Source: Paenibacillus lautus NBRC 15380
Lineage (GTDB): Bacteria; Bacillota; Bacilli; Paenibacillales; Paenibacillaceae
Assembly (NCBI RefSeq): GCF_004000945.1
Contig: NZ_BIMF01000004.1
Location: forward strand, 248,001-312,000
DNA: 64,000 nt
Direction: 5' to 3'
Part shown: positions 26,277 through 34,088 of the stretch, piece after piece
Layout of the letters: each line of letters opens with the position of its first letter
Numbering within the stretch: the stretch's first letter is position 1
Notes under the pieces: model-generated
The model's input: the letters and a program-made list of their open reading frames with translations, nothing else
Database searches by the model: none
What the model was told of the DNA's origin: nothing
Made by a program: the position numbers and the translations under genes

Positions 26277-26560
26277 AACCTGTTCTCGCGTTACCACCCT
26301 AATTTCGCTTAACCGACTTTTTGCTAAAAAGCCTGCACAAGCGACACCTCAATGTCCATGCCTTTATTGTAATAGGCAAGGTCCGATGTAACGTTCGGCT
26401 GACGGTTCAGCTTACGCACGCGGTTAAACGCTTCAGCTTCACTTCTCCGGGATGATCTTCTGCTTGGTCTGAACGCCGGGCTTTCAGCAACTGCCGGCTC
26501 TCTGAGGGACAGATCCTTCGCGTACTATTCCCATCAACGAATTGTTGTATGAATCAACAA
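26247..26560 (-). promoter_or_regulatory. T-box riboswitch of ileS
   Basis: The T-box sequence AGGGTGGTAACGCG is at 26287-26300 (- strand). Stem I elements include AGAGAGCCGGCAGTTGCTGA, and the specifier loop GAAGATCATCCC contains ATC (26454-26456), an isoleucine codon. The TGGT in the antiterminator bulge fits a tRNA with discriminator A. Uncharged tRNA-Ile is expected to stabilise the antiterminator and let transcription into ileS proceed. Confidence 0.93.
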
Positions 26561-26570
26561 TATGTTATTA

Positions 26571-26599
26571 GTTATAGACTCTTTCGCGGAAAAAGTCAA
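26571..26599 (-). promoter_or_regulatory. Sigma-A promoter of the ileS leader
   Basis: TTGACT (26594-26599), a 17-base spacer and TATAAC (26571-26576) on the - strand, 12 bases downstream of the divIVA stop codon. Confidence 0.8.
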
Positions 26600-26611
26600 C
26601 TGGATATCCGT

Positions 26612-27106
26612 CTAGTATACCTCTTTTGGTTCAAGACTCGGTTCCCGGTTCTCGAGCGTCTCCCAGCCTTCTTGTTTCAACAGCTCCAGCTGCGCCTCAA
26701 CCAAGGAACGGAAGCGGGTGCGGTAGATGGAAGCTTGCTTCTTCAGCTCTTCCACCTCAAGCGCGATTTTGCGGGATTTACCGAGCGCATCGTTAATGAT
26801 CCGGTCCGCATTCTTCTCGGATTCCTTAATGATCAGCTGAGCTTCCTTCTTCGCGTTGTTCTTCAACTCATCCGCCGCCTCCTGAGCGACTATGATGGTC
26901 TTAGACAAGGTTTCCTCAATATTCGAAAAATGATCCAGTCTTTCTTGCATCGCAATAAGCTGGTTGCCCAACTCTTTGTTCTCCCGGATCACACTTTCAT
27001 AATCCTTAATAATCTGATCCAAAAACTCGTTGACCTCGTCCTCATCATAACCCCGAATTCGACGGGCAAATTCCTTGTTATGTATATCAAGCGGCGTCAA
27101 TGGCAT
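26612..27106 (-). CDS. divIVA: DivIVA, polar and septal membrane-curvature protein
   Basis: 164 residues from ATG 27106, with GGAGG eight bases upstream; the longer GTG start overlaps the RBS. The N-terminal lipid-binding domain opens MPLTPLDIHNKEFARRIRGY with DEDEVNEFLDQIIKDYE, then a long coiled coil from about 30 to 140 (NKELGNQLIAMQERLDHF). DivIVA binds negatively curved membrane at poles and septa, placing MinCD and, in sporulation, the chromosome origin. It is the last gene before the ileS promoter and follows ylmH after a 170-base gap. Confidence 0.95.
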   Translation of the reverse strand: MPLTPLDIHNKEFARRIRGYDEDEVNEFLDQIIKDYESVIRENKELGNQLIAMQERLDHFSNIEETLSKTIIVAQEAADELKNNAKKEAQLIIKESEKNADRIINDALGKSRKIALEVEELKKQASIYRTRFRSLVEAQLELLKQEGWETLENREPSLEPKEVY

Positions 27107-27278
27107 GGTGTGCACCTCCTAAATATATGGGCCTTACAGGACGGTTCATCCGCTGTGTTAGCCAACCCACCCGTCCGTGAAGACAATAGCGGTCATTTAC
27201 GATTTATCGGTAAATCTATTGTAATTTTGAATAACTCTTTGTACTCATTCGACAAAAAAACGGCAATTCCTTCAAAGG

Positions 27279-28061
27279 TCAGGCATATTTCCCAACCTTG
27301 ATACGGTACCGCCCTTTTTTCGTCAGGCTTCCTGTCTCCAAAACTTTAAACCGTCCAAATCCTTGGATGGAAACGACATCGCCTTCTTTTAAATTCGCTG
27401 AGGGATCCTCTTCCACTTTCCAGTTCACGCGGCATCGGCCGGCCTTGATCGGCACCACGATTTTCGTACGGCTGATTCGGTAGGCGTCACTGGCGATCCC
27501 GTCGAGTCTCATGGAAGATACCGTAATATCCATCGCTTCGAAATTCGTGCGGGCAACCTGAAGCTTGTCCAGAGGCAGCAGTTCCGTCATCACGTGCACC
27601 CGGTGGACCTGGCTGAGATTCAGATGGAGGAACGCGCTGATATCGTCGGCAACGACCGCATGACAGCCGTCCGCGAGCACATGGATGTCTCCGATCTTCG
27701 ATCTCTTAATGCCAAGACCCAATATCGAACCCATGTAGTCGCCATGCTCCAGCTCCAGAAACTTCTGGTCTCCGGAAGAGATGCTGAGCACCTTCATCTT
27801 TAAATCCTCGCCTTCAAACTCTCGGTAATCCGGAGCAATCAGCGCCCGGACGCGTTCTGCCTCAGCATGTCCGCCATCAAACATGGCATGCACGTCCGGA
27901 TGACGATTCACGAGCGATTCCAGAATGAATCGCTGGCGAGGATCCAGAAAATCCGTCAGCTTCGCTTCATGGTATTGTCCGGCATTGACAACCCATTCCC
28001 AAGCCCGGTCCACAAATTCCCGTTCATCCTTGTGAAAATGATCGTAGATGTCCAGTTTCAT
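27279..28061 (-). CDS. ylmH: YlmH, S4-domain RNA-binding protein
   Basis: 260 residues. It opens with a conserved N-terminal part (MKLDIYDHFHKDEREFVDRA, then LTDFLDPRQRFILESLV). The C-terminal S4 RNA-binding domain lies around 180-250 (SSMRLDGIASDAYRISRTKI, then VSIQGFGRFKVLE). Homologues act in ribosome quality control, adding C-terminal tails or recycling peptidyl-tRNA on split 50S subunits. It was first noted as a division-cluster gene. GCAGGTG precedes the ATG. Confidence 0.93.
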   Translation of the reverse strand: MKLDIYDHFHKDEREFVDRAWEWVVNAGQYHEAKLTDFLDPRQRFILESLVNRHPDVHAMFDGGHAEAERVRALIAPDYREFEGEDLKMKVLSISSGDQKFLELEHGDYMGSILGLGIKRSKIGDIHVLADGCHAVVADDISAFLHLNLSQVHRVHVMTELLPLDKLQVARTNFEAMDITVSSMRLDGIASDAYRISRTKIVVPIKAGRCRVNWKVEEDPSANLKEGDVVSIQGFGRFKVLETGSLTKKGRYRIKVGKYA

Positions 28062-28076
28062 CGCTCATTCACCTGC

Positions 28077-28346
28077 TTACAGGAGATATCCGAGAATAGC
28101 GTATACGCCTCGCTCCGCTAACTGGAGCACAAACAATGCAATAATGGGCGAAATGTCAATCATCCCCATGATCGGGGGAATGAACCGGCGAAATGGTGCT
28201 AAATACGGTTCCACCAACTTGCCCAGTAATTCTCCGACAAAGCTTTCTCTCACATTCGGAAGCCAAGACATCAAAACATAAACCAAAATCATGTAGAAGT
28301 AAATACGGAATAGCGTGCTAACAACGCTAATAATTTCGTAGGTCAA
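28077..28346 (-). CDS. ylmG: YggT family membrane protein YlmG
   Basis: 89 residues with two membrane helices flanking VYVLMSWLPNVRESFVGELL and a central PYLAPFRRFIPPIMGMID, the YggT/YlmG pattern. The start is TTG 28346, with GAGGTG nine bases upstream overlapping the sepF stop. The role is unclear; homologues affect cell shape and nucleoid or membrane organisation. Confidence 0.9.
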   Translation of the reverse strand: MTYEIISVVSTLFRIYFYMILVYVLMSWLPNVRESFVGELLGKLVEPYLAPFRRFIPPIMGMIDISPIIALFVLQLAERGVYAILGYLL

Positions 28347-28354
28347 AGCCTAAA

Positions 28355-28801
28355 TCACCTCATTCTGTTATATTCATGCTCGTCTGCTAGAATCTCCGAG
28401 ATCGAACCCTGGATCTCCACGGTATCCGGCGTGCATAGGAAGATGTTCCCGCCCACCTTCGAGATTCCGCCGCTAAGCGCATAAACGGTTCCGCTAAGAA
28501 AATCGATAATGCGCAGCGCCTGATCATTCCTCACACGCTGCAGGTTGACTACAACGGTTCGGAAGGACCGCAGATGATCTGCAATCTCCTGTGCTTCATC
28601 ATATGAACGAGGCTCCACTAATACCACCTTAACGTTCTTCTGTGAATGAATGCTAACGATATTGCCACTCTTTTGGTTCTTCCGATGATCAAACGGCGTT
28701 GCCTCCACCGGCTCTTCCTGCGAGGCCAGAACCTCGCGTTCCACAACTTCTTCTTCCTCTTGCAGTCCCAAGAAATTCATAAACCGGTTCATCACGCCCA
28801 T
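28355..28801 (-). CDS. sepF: SepF, FtsZ-bundling membrane anchor
   Basis: 148 residues from ATG 28801, with GGAGG seven bases upstream. The N-terminal amphipathic helix (MGVMNRFMNFLGLQEEEEVV) binds the membrane. The C-terminal SepF domain (about 65-145) carries VVLVEPRSYDEAQEIADHLR and IDFLSGTVYALSGGISKVG. It arranges FtsZ filaments into rings at midcell. The ATG lies 2 bases after the yggS stop. Confidence 0.95.
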   Translation of the reverse strand: MGVMNRFMNFLGLQEEEEVVEREVLASQEEPVEATPFDHRKNQKSGNIVSIHSQKNVKVVLVEPRSYDEAQEIADHLRSFRTVVVNLQRVRNDQALRIIDFLSGTVYALSGGISKVGGNIFLCTPDTVEIQGSISEILADEHEYNRMR

Positions 28802-28803
28802 CG

Positions 28804-29493
28804 TCAATCCTCCTCTTTCCCTACTAAAATCGAGCCGAGACGCACCCAGGTCGCCCCTTCCTCTATGGCTACTTCAAAGTCATTGGACATGCCCATGGAC
28901 AATTCGGTCAATGGCTCCGCCGTAAGCGCCTGTGCATTCAGCTCATCTCTTAGTTGTCTTAAACCACGAAATACAGGACGCGTCTGCTCCGCCGACGATT
29001 CGTATGGAGCCATGGTCATGAGTCCGGTCACCTTTACGTGTGAAAGACTGTTGATTTCCTTCAAAAACTCGGCTGCTTTCTCAGGAGGCAAGCCATACTT
29101 GGATTCCTCACCCGAAATATTGACCTGCATAAAGGCGGAAACCTGCAAATTGAGCGCAGCAGCTCTCTTCTCCAGCTCATGGGCTAAGGATAAGCGGTCG
29201 AGCGAATGAATATATTGAAATTTATCAATGACATCCCGAACCTTATTGGTCTGAAGATGGCCGATGAAATGCCACGTGCCGCGGTTTCCAAGAGCGTTCC
29301 ACTTCGCTTGGGCATCCTGCCAGCGATTCTCGCCGATATGCTGCAGTCCCTGATCCAGTACCGAAGCTGTCATATCCAAGGAGACATATTTCGTGACCGC
29401 AATGATATTTACATCATTCCGGTCCCTGCCGCTTCTTGCGCAAGCCTCCGTTATTCGCTGTTCTACTTGATCGATACGTTCCTTCAAACTCAA
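28804..29493 (-). CDS. yggS: YggS/YlmE family PLP-binding protein
   Basis: 229 residues from TTG 29493, chosen because GAGGTG lies nine bases upstream and the longer frame would start inside pgeF with no RBS. A TIM-barrel PLP-homeostasis protein: IIAVTKYVS holds the PLP lysine, IGENRWQDAQAKW follows, and LSMGMSNDFEVAIEEGATWV forms the phosphate site. It buffers pyridoxal phosphate and affects amino-acid balance. It is the ylmE equivalent between pgeF (ylmD) and sepF (ylmF). Confidence 0.93.
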   Translation of the reverse strand: MSLKERIDQVEQRITEACARSGRDRNDVNIIAVTKYVSLDMTASVLDQGLQHIGENRWQDAQAKWNALGNRGTWHFIGHLQTNKVRDVIDKFQYIHSLDRLSLAHELEKRAAALNLQVSAFMQVNISGEESKYGLPPEKAAEFLKEINSLSHVKVTGLMTMAPYESSAEQTRPVFRGLRQLRDELNAQALTAEPLTELSMGMSNDFEVAIEEGATWVRLGSILVGKEED

Positions 29494-29501
29494 GGGACGA
29501 C

Positions 29502-30359
29502 TCACCTCTTTCTCATCCCGATCCAACTTGCCATACGACCCGTAGTCCCTCCATCTTTACGATAAGAGAAGAACAGATCATGATTGCAGCTTGTACACCA
29601 TGATGTACATTCGATATGTTCCGCCAATATTCCTGCTTTAATCATAATGTGTCTGTTTATTTCTTTCAAGTTCAGCATGTATTTCCCTTGTCCCTTGTCG
29701 ATATAAACAGCTGAATTTGTAACTTCCTCGGATATAAACTCCCCGATCCCCATATCGCGGACACGATCCATTACCCGATCATCCACCTCGTAGCAGCACT
29801 CGCCTATGGATGGACCAATCGCTGCGTGAATGTACTGAGGCAGACTTCCGTATTCCACAGCCATCCTGTCCACCATTTTCTTGGCGATGCTTCCCACGGT
29901 CCCCTTCCAGCCAGCATGAGCCAAACCAACAGCACCCGTAACCGGATCCCAAAAATAAAGCGGCACGCAGTCGGCATAGAAGGACGTCAATAAAACGCCG
30001 GGAACATTAGTTACAAGACCATCCGTATCTTGGAAAGCCGAGGCTCGGTCCAAGCTCCCTCTGCCCCTGTCCTTATCCTGAACCACGCCAATCTGAACAT
30101 CATGGACCTGTTCACCGCAAGTCCAGTCTTCCAGAGAAAAGCCAAGCGCGGCAGCGGTCCGTTTCCGGTTCTCTACAATGTCACCCGGCTCGTCGCCGAC
30201 ATGAAAAGCTAAATTCAAACTGTCATATGGGGTACGGCTAACGCCGCCATGCCGGCCAGTAAAACCGGCCGTGAGTGCGGCGCTTCCCGATCCCCCACTC
30301 CATTTTTCGAGCACAAACAGACTCGGTGTCTGCTGATCTTGCCTAACAAACGGTTCCAT
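29502..30359 (-). CDS. pgeF: PgeF/YfiH family laccase-domain protein (YlmD)
   Basis: 285 residues from ATG 30359, eight bases from GAGGTG. The metal-binding triad is visible: His in CGEQVHDV, Cys in YADCVPLYF and His in GLAHAGWKGTVGSI. Members have purine nucleoside phosphorylase and adenosine deaminase activity and, in E. coli, edit wrong cell-wall precursors (L-Ser for L-Ala). That link suits its place among mur and fts genes. RKDGGTTGRMASWIGM is the usual C-terminus. Confidence 0.92.
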   Translation of the reverse strand: MEPFVRQDQQTPSLFVLEKWSGGSGSAALTAGFTGRHGGVSRTPYDSLNLAFHVGDEPGDIVENRKRTAAALGFSLEDWTCGEQVHDVQIGVVQDKDRGRGSLDRASAFQDTDGLVTNVPGVLLTSFYADCVPLYFWDPVTGAVGLAHAGWKGTVGSIAKKMVDRMAVEYGSLPQYIHAAIGPSIGECCYEVDDRVMDRVRDMGIGEFISEEVTNSAVYIDKGQGKYMLNLKEINRHIMIKAGILAEHIECTSWCTSCNHDLFFSYRKDGGTTGRMASWIGMRKR

Positions 30360-30428
30360 GAGCATCCCACCTCTATGACCAGTGTAACAGAAAACCTACG
30401 CCGGAGACACATGAACCCATCTGTCTGT

Positions 30429-30728
30429 TTAGAAGGATCGCCGGTCCGGTCGTTCCAAATATTCCACCGATTCCGGATCATCGGGCGTTCTTCGCAATTC
30501 CTCCATTTTGACAAGGACGACATCCGAGCCAATCTTGACGATATTCCGCCACGGAATGATCAGGTCACTTCCGCCGCCGAACAGCCCCATGAATTTACCG
30601 TAGCTTGGCACCACAATCGCTTCAATCCGGCCCTGCCGCAAGTCCAGCTCCAGATCGCTGATCTGTCCGAGCCGCTTGCCATCAATGATATTAATAACAT
30701 CCTTCGTTTGAAAATCGGAAATTTTCAT
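30429..30728 (-). CDS. ylmC: YlmC/YmxH family PRC-barrel sporulation protein
   Basis: About 100 residues from ATG 30728, with GGTGG eight bases upstream, matching the usual family start (MKISDFQTKDVINI). A PRC-barrel: DGKRLGQISDLELD, then GRIEAIVVPSYGK, and DLIIPWRNIVKIGSDVVLV. Members are tied to sporulation, but the function is unknown. A longer frame to 30770 overlaps a short upstream frame with a perfect RBS (30767-30805). Confidence 0.88.
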   Translation of the reverse strand: MKISDFQTKDVINIIDGKRLGQISDLELDLRQGRIEAIVVPSYGKFMGLFGGGSDLIIPWRNIVKIGSDVVLVKMEELRRTPDDPESVEYLERPDRRSF

Positions 30729-30766
30729 CTTTTTCCCCACCATTTGATTATCAGGTATCATGAGCA

Positions 30767-30805
30767 TCACACCTTAGATGTATTTGAAGGTAGCCGTCCA
30801 TCCAT
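30767..30805 (-). CDS. Possible 12-codon leader peptide upstream of ylmC
   Basis: GGAGG lies seven bases before ATG 30805. The frame encodes MDGRLPSNTSKV and stops at TGA 30767-30769, where the stop overlaps an ATG of the ylmC frame. The arrangement could couple translation to ylmC. It is too short for coding statistics. Confidence 0.3.
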   Translation of the reverse strand: MDGRLPSNTSKV

Positions 30806-30871
30806 TTTCAATCCTCCATATCCCTCTGTTCAATATATGAGCCGCTTGGGTAAAATAGCTTATTTAAAATT

Positions 30872-30900
30872 AAAAAAACGATCCCATAAACGGGATCGTT
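30872..30900 (-). terminator. Terminator of sigG
   Basis: AACGATCCC (30892-30900 on the - strand) pairs with GGGATCGTT (30877-30885), followed by seven T, 26 bases after the sigG stop. Confidence 0.92.
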
Positions 30901-30926
30901 ATCTGTTCGATTGATTGCTGGTCTTC

Positions 30927-31709
30927 TTACGTTTTGACGTGCTTCTGCATCTGCTTGATCGCTGACTTCTCCAGGCGGGACACTTGAGCTTGGGAGATGC
31001 CGATTTCATCCGCAACTTCCATCTGGGTCTTGCCTTCATAAAACCGCATGGATAAAATCATTTTCTCGCGTTGTCCGAGCTTGTGCATCGCTTCCCGGAG
31101 CGCAATTTCCTCAATCCAGGACACATCCTTGTTTTTATCATCACTGATTTGATCCATCACATAAATCGGATCGCCACCGTCATGATAAATCGGCTCAAAC
31201 AGCGAAACGGGATCTTGAATAGCATCAAGTGCAAAAACAACGTCTTCCTTGGGCACGTTCAGCGCTTCGGAAATTTCAAAAATCGTCGGTTCACGCGAGT
31301 TCGCATTTGTCAGCTGATCCCTGACCTGAAGTGCCTTGTAAGCAATATCACGCAGTGATCGGGAGACGCGAATCGGGTTATTGTCCCTTAAGTATCGACG
31401 TATTTCTCCGATAATCATCGGTACGGCATAAGTGGAAAATTTAACATTTTGCGATAAATCAAAATTGTCGATGGCTTTCATCAATCCGATGCAGCCTACC
31501 TGAAACAGATCATCAACAAACTCTCCCCGATTGTTAAACCTTTGGATGACGCTGAGCACCAGTCTCAGGTTGCCATTCACCAGTTTTTCTCGAGCCGATC
31601 GTTCATTATTCTGCTGCAGATTATGAAACAGTTCCCTCATTTCCACATTCGTCAGAACAGGCAGTTTTGACGTATCCACACCACAAATTTCAACTTTGTT
31701 TCGCGTCAT
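30927..31709 (-). CDS. sigG: RNA polymerase forespore sigma factor sigma-G
   Basis: 260 residues from ATG 31709, with GGAGG nine bases upstream, the same length as in B. subtilis. The N-terminus MTRNKVEICGVDTSKLPVL is diagnostic; it holds the Gin- and SpoIIAB-sensitive region. Region 2 carries DDLFQVGCIGLMKAIDNFD and YAVPMIIGEIRRYLRD, and region 4 carries QMEVADEIGISQAQVSRLEK. Sigma-G runs late forespore transcription after engulfment. It lies 77 bases after sigE; GGAATAAAATA in that gap may belong to a forespore promoter, but the -35 is unclear. Confidence 0.97.
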   Translation of the reverse strand: MTRNKVEICGVDTSKLPVLTNVEMRELFHNLQQNNERSAREKLVNGNLRLVLSVIQRFNNRGEFVDDLFQVGCIGLMKAIDNFDLSQNVKFSTYAVPMIIGEIRRYLRDNNPIRVSRSLRDIAYKALQVRDQLTNANSREPTIFEISEALNVPKEDVVFALDAIQDPVSLFEPIYHDGGDPIYVMDQISDDKNKDVSWIEEIALREAMHKLGQREKMILSMRFYEGKTQMEVADEIGISQAQVSRLEKSAIKQMQKHVKT

Positions 31710-31786
31710 GATGACTAACCTCCCAAGGAGAAACATTACTGTACATTATCTCCGAGGGGGGCTATTTTATTCCTTACGATTTCCAG

Positions 31787-32509
31787 TTACACCATCTTGT
31801 TGAATTCTTTGCGGAGCCGTTTAATAATTCTCTTCTCCAATCGGGAAATGTAGGATTGTGAGATTCCAAGCAGGTCTGCCACGTCTTTTTGCGTCTTTTC
31901 CTCGCCGTCCTGAAGACCAAAACGAAGCTCCATAATCATGCGTTCCCGGTCGCTTAATTTATCGAGTGCTTTTTGCAGCAGCTTCCGGTCAACCTGCTCC
32001 TCGATGTTACGGTAGATGGTGTCATTCTCAGTGCCCAATACGTCGGACAAGAGCAATTCATTGCCGTCCCAATCGATATTCAGCGGTTCGTCAAAAGAAA
32101 CCTCGCTGCGGGTTTTGTTATTCCGGCGCAAATACATCAAAATTTCGTTTTCAATACAGCGCGAGGCATATGTAGCCAGCTTGATTTTTTTCTCCGGATC
32201 AAAGGTATTCACCGCCTTAATCAAACCGATGGCACCAATCGATACCAAATCCTCGATGTTAATGCCGGTGTTCTCGAATTTGCGGGCAATGTAAACAACC
32301 AGACGCAGGTTACGTTCGATAAGCATGGCACGGGTGGCCGCATCGCCGGTAGGCAGCTTCTTGAGCAAGAACTCCTCTTCCTCTTTCGTAAGCGGCGGCG
32401 GGAGCGCCTCGCTTCCTCCGATATAGTAGATTTCCTGACTCTTTAGGCCTAGCAAAAAAAGTACGCGATAATACTGCAGCTGCAATGCTAATCTCCATTT
32501 AACGGGCAT
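31787..32509 (-). CDS. sigE: Pro-sigma-E, mother-cell sigma factor precursor
   Basis: 240 residues. The membrane-associated pro-sequence (about 1-30) ends in [19 protein letters not shown], the processing site cut by SpoIIGA in B. subtilis. Region 2 carries [20 protein letters not shown] and [16 protein letters not shown], and region 4 [20 protein letters not shown]. It drives early mother-cell transcription. AGGAGG precedes the ATG. It lies 172 bases downstream of spoIIGA; no gene is seen in that gap. Confidence 0.97.
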   Translation of the reverse strand: MPVKWRLALQLQYYRVLFLLGLKSQEIYYIGGSEALPPPLTKEEEEFLLKKLPTGDAATRAMLIERNLRLVVYIARKFENTGINIEDLVSIGAIGLIKAVNTFDPEKKIKLATYASRCIENEILMYLRRNNKTRSEVSFDEPLNIDWDGNELLLSDVLGTENDTIYRNIEEQVDRKLLQKALDKLSDRERMIMELRFGLQDGEEKTQKDVADLLGISQSYISRLEKRIIKRLRKEFNKMV

Positions 32510-32681
32510 CTCTTATCCTCCTAAACGTTTTCCCGTAGGGATAACTGACTTCATAAGCGTAATTTTAATTCTTCTAGTCCGGAATATGCCGGAATTGTCA
32601 TAAAGGTTTTCAAAGACTTATCCTTAACGTTCGGCCGTAAGGATGGCAACACGCGAACACTATGAAAATGGCTTCATCGTA

Positions 32682-33707
32682 TCATCCTGCATTCTTGGCT
32701 TCACCTGGTTCCGAACCGGTTCCCCCATTGTGCGATGGTGCGTCCATATCGGCGGAATGTGCATTTATCTTCGGCGTACCTTCTCCTTCCGTCAACGCCG
32801 GATGGATGATGGCCCTGTATGCCCTGTCACCCGAGAGCGTCCCGCCATCAAGACCAATCAACACCTTGGATGCCGAATATTCAAATCCTCCCAGTTCGAT
32901 CCGTACCCTGTCGGGCTTCAACGCAAGCATGAAAGCAGCCCCCCGGTTGACACCGCGGTACGGAACAAGCCGTAGACGGTCCTGCCATTCAAACTCCTCT
33001 GCCGCCAGCCCCATAATTAATTTGTCCGGTTCCCCCTCCATCAACTGTTTGCTCCATCCCTGGGGCAGGTGGGCTTCCCACAGTGCTGCTTCCATCACCA
33101 TAACCGGCGTGCGCGTTAAGGGATCACTCAATTGGTTACCAGTATCGAGCAGCCCCACACAGGATATTTTGGCGCTGCCGATCCATACGGACACCTCTCC
33201 CAATAAGGCCTCCCGGTTCTCGGTTTTGCGTTTCGTGGTCTGAACGGCTTTAAACGCGAATACAACTACAAAAAAGGTAATGCACGCAAACCAGAATCCT
33301 ACCTTCAATTCAAACGATAGCCCTCCCGATGTCGTATACCATATCCCGCTGAACAATTCTCCCGAATTTTGGAGCAAGTAATGAACACCGATAATGCCTC
33401 CGGCCGCGGCAAAATTCACCATATAAAATGCTCCCAAATTCCGCAGATAACTCTGTAAGCTTGCAAAGCCGAAAGCGATCCACAACATGATCAACGAAAG
33501 TCCAAATTTGATGAGAAAGGTAAACAAAAATGAGAGTTGCGGGACAAACATCATGACGACATACAACGCGCCTACCACAGAGGATAATACAAGTCTCCAC
33601 CACCTTGGCTTGACCCTGCGCATCCAGGCGGTCAAAGCCAGCAAAATGCCGTCAATGACGAGGTTTGCCAAAAATATGAGATCAATATAAACAACCAGGT
33701 TATTCAC
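32682..33707 (-). CDS. spoIIGA: SpoIIGA, sigma-E processing aspartic protease
   Basis: About 341 residues from GTG 33707. Five hydrophobic segments fill residues 1-150 (IDLIFLANLVIDGILLALTA and on). The cytosolic half has the protease motif CVGLLDTGNQLSDPLTRTPV with the catalytic Asp. The protein senses the forespore signal SpoIIR and cuts pro-sigma-E. The frame is open to TTG 33758, but that codon lies too close to the -10 box at 33773 to carry an RBS, so a start near 33707 is preferred, though its own RBS is weak. The C-terminal tail past the protease domain is long and polar. Confidence 0.9.
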   Translation of the reverse strand: MNNLVVYIDLIFLANLVIDGILLALTAWMRRVKPRWWRLVLSSVVGALYVVMMFVPQLSFLFTFLIKFGLSLIMLWIAFGFASLQSYLRNLGAFYMVNFAAAGGIIGVHYLLQNSGELFSGIWYTTSGGLSFELKVGFWFACITFFVVVFAFKAVQTTKRKTENREALLGEVSVWIGSAKISCVGLLDTGNQLSDPLTRTPVMVMEAALWEAHLPQGWSKQLMEGEPDKLIMGLAAEEFEWQDRLRLVPYRGVNRGAAFMLALKPDRVRIELGGFEYSASKVLIGLDGGTLSGDRAYRAIIHPALTEGEGTPKINAHSADMDAPSHNGGTGSEPGEAKNAG

Positions 33708-33772
33708 CTGCCTAGTCGAAGAATCACTTCGGTTATCCTTCTGTTGTTTTCTGGGCAATGGGAGATGTTACT

Positions 33773-33805
33773 AGTATAAGAAGAATAGAATTCAAAGTCT
33801 GTCTA
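33773..33805 (-). promoter_or_regulatory. Long-spacer sigma-A promoter of spoIIGA (Spo0A-type)
   Basis: TAGACA (33800-33805) and TATACT (33773-33778) on the - strand are 21 bases apart. The B. subtilis spoIIG promoter has a 22-base spacer and is activated by Spo0A. TTGTCGAT at 33833-33840 resembles a 0A box (TTGTCGAA). Confidence 0.55.
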
Positions 33806-33834
33806 AACCTGTGGGCGGATTACAGACTTTTTTT
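33795..33834 (+). terminator. Hairpin with T-run overlapping the spoIIGA promoter
   Basis: AAGTCTGT (33795-33802) pairs with ACAGACTT (33822-33829), followed by TTTTT on the + strand. No + strand gene ends here, so it may stop antisense transcription. Confidence 0.5.
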
Positions 33835-34039
33835 GTCGATGAAGGGCAGTTTTTAGAGACCGAGAACCAAGAGCAGACCTCTTGGCGTTATCAGTGATCT
33901 CTTTCTAGGAAGGAAAGCTCGGGGAAAATCTTTAAAGTCCACTGTAATTTCGCATGGGGCTCTTATTCGTGAAAGTGTGACAGCATCAGCCGTATGGTCC
34001 TGCCATTGAAGTGAAAGGAAGTTGGCGAGGTTGGGTTAC
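33835..34039. other. Gene-free stretch between spoIIGA promoter and ftsZ terminator
   Basis: No reading frame with an RBS was found. A nested hairpin is present: CCAAGAG (33867-33873) with CTCTTGG (33879-33885), enclosed by AGAGA (33855-33859) and TCTCT (33898-33902). Otherwise I see nothing in it. Confidence 0.4.
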
Positions 34040-34081
34040 AAAAATAAGCCTGTCTTCATCATGATGACGAAGCACAGGCTT
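34040..34081 (-). terminator. Terminator of ftsZ
   Basis: On the - strand, AAGCCTGT (34074-34081) pairs with ACAGGCTT (34046-34053), followed by ATTTTTG. Confidence 0.8.
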
Positions 34082-34088
34082 ACTGATT

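Noticed and set aside
27257..27278. T-run after ylmH as a terminator
   Set aside because: Seven T are present, but no stable stem stands directly before them.
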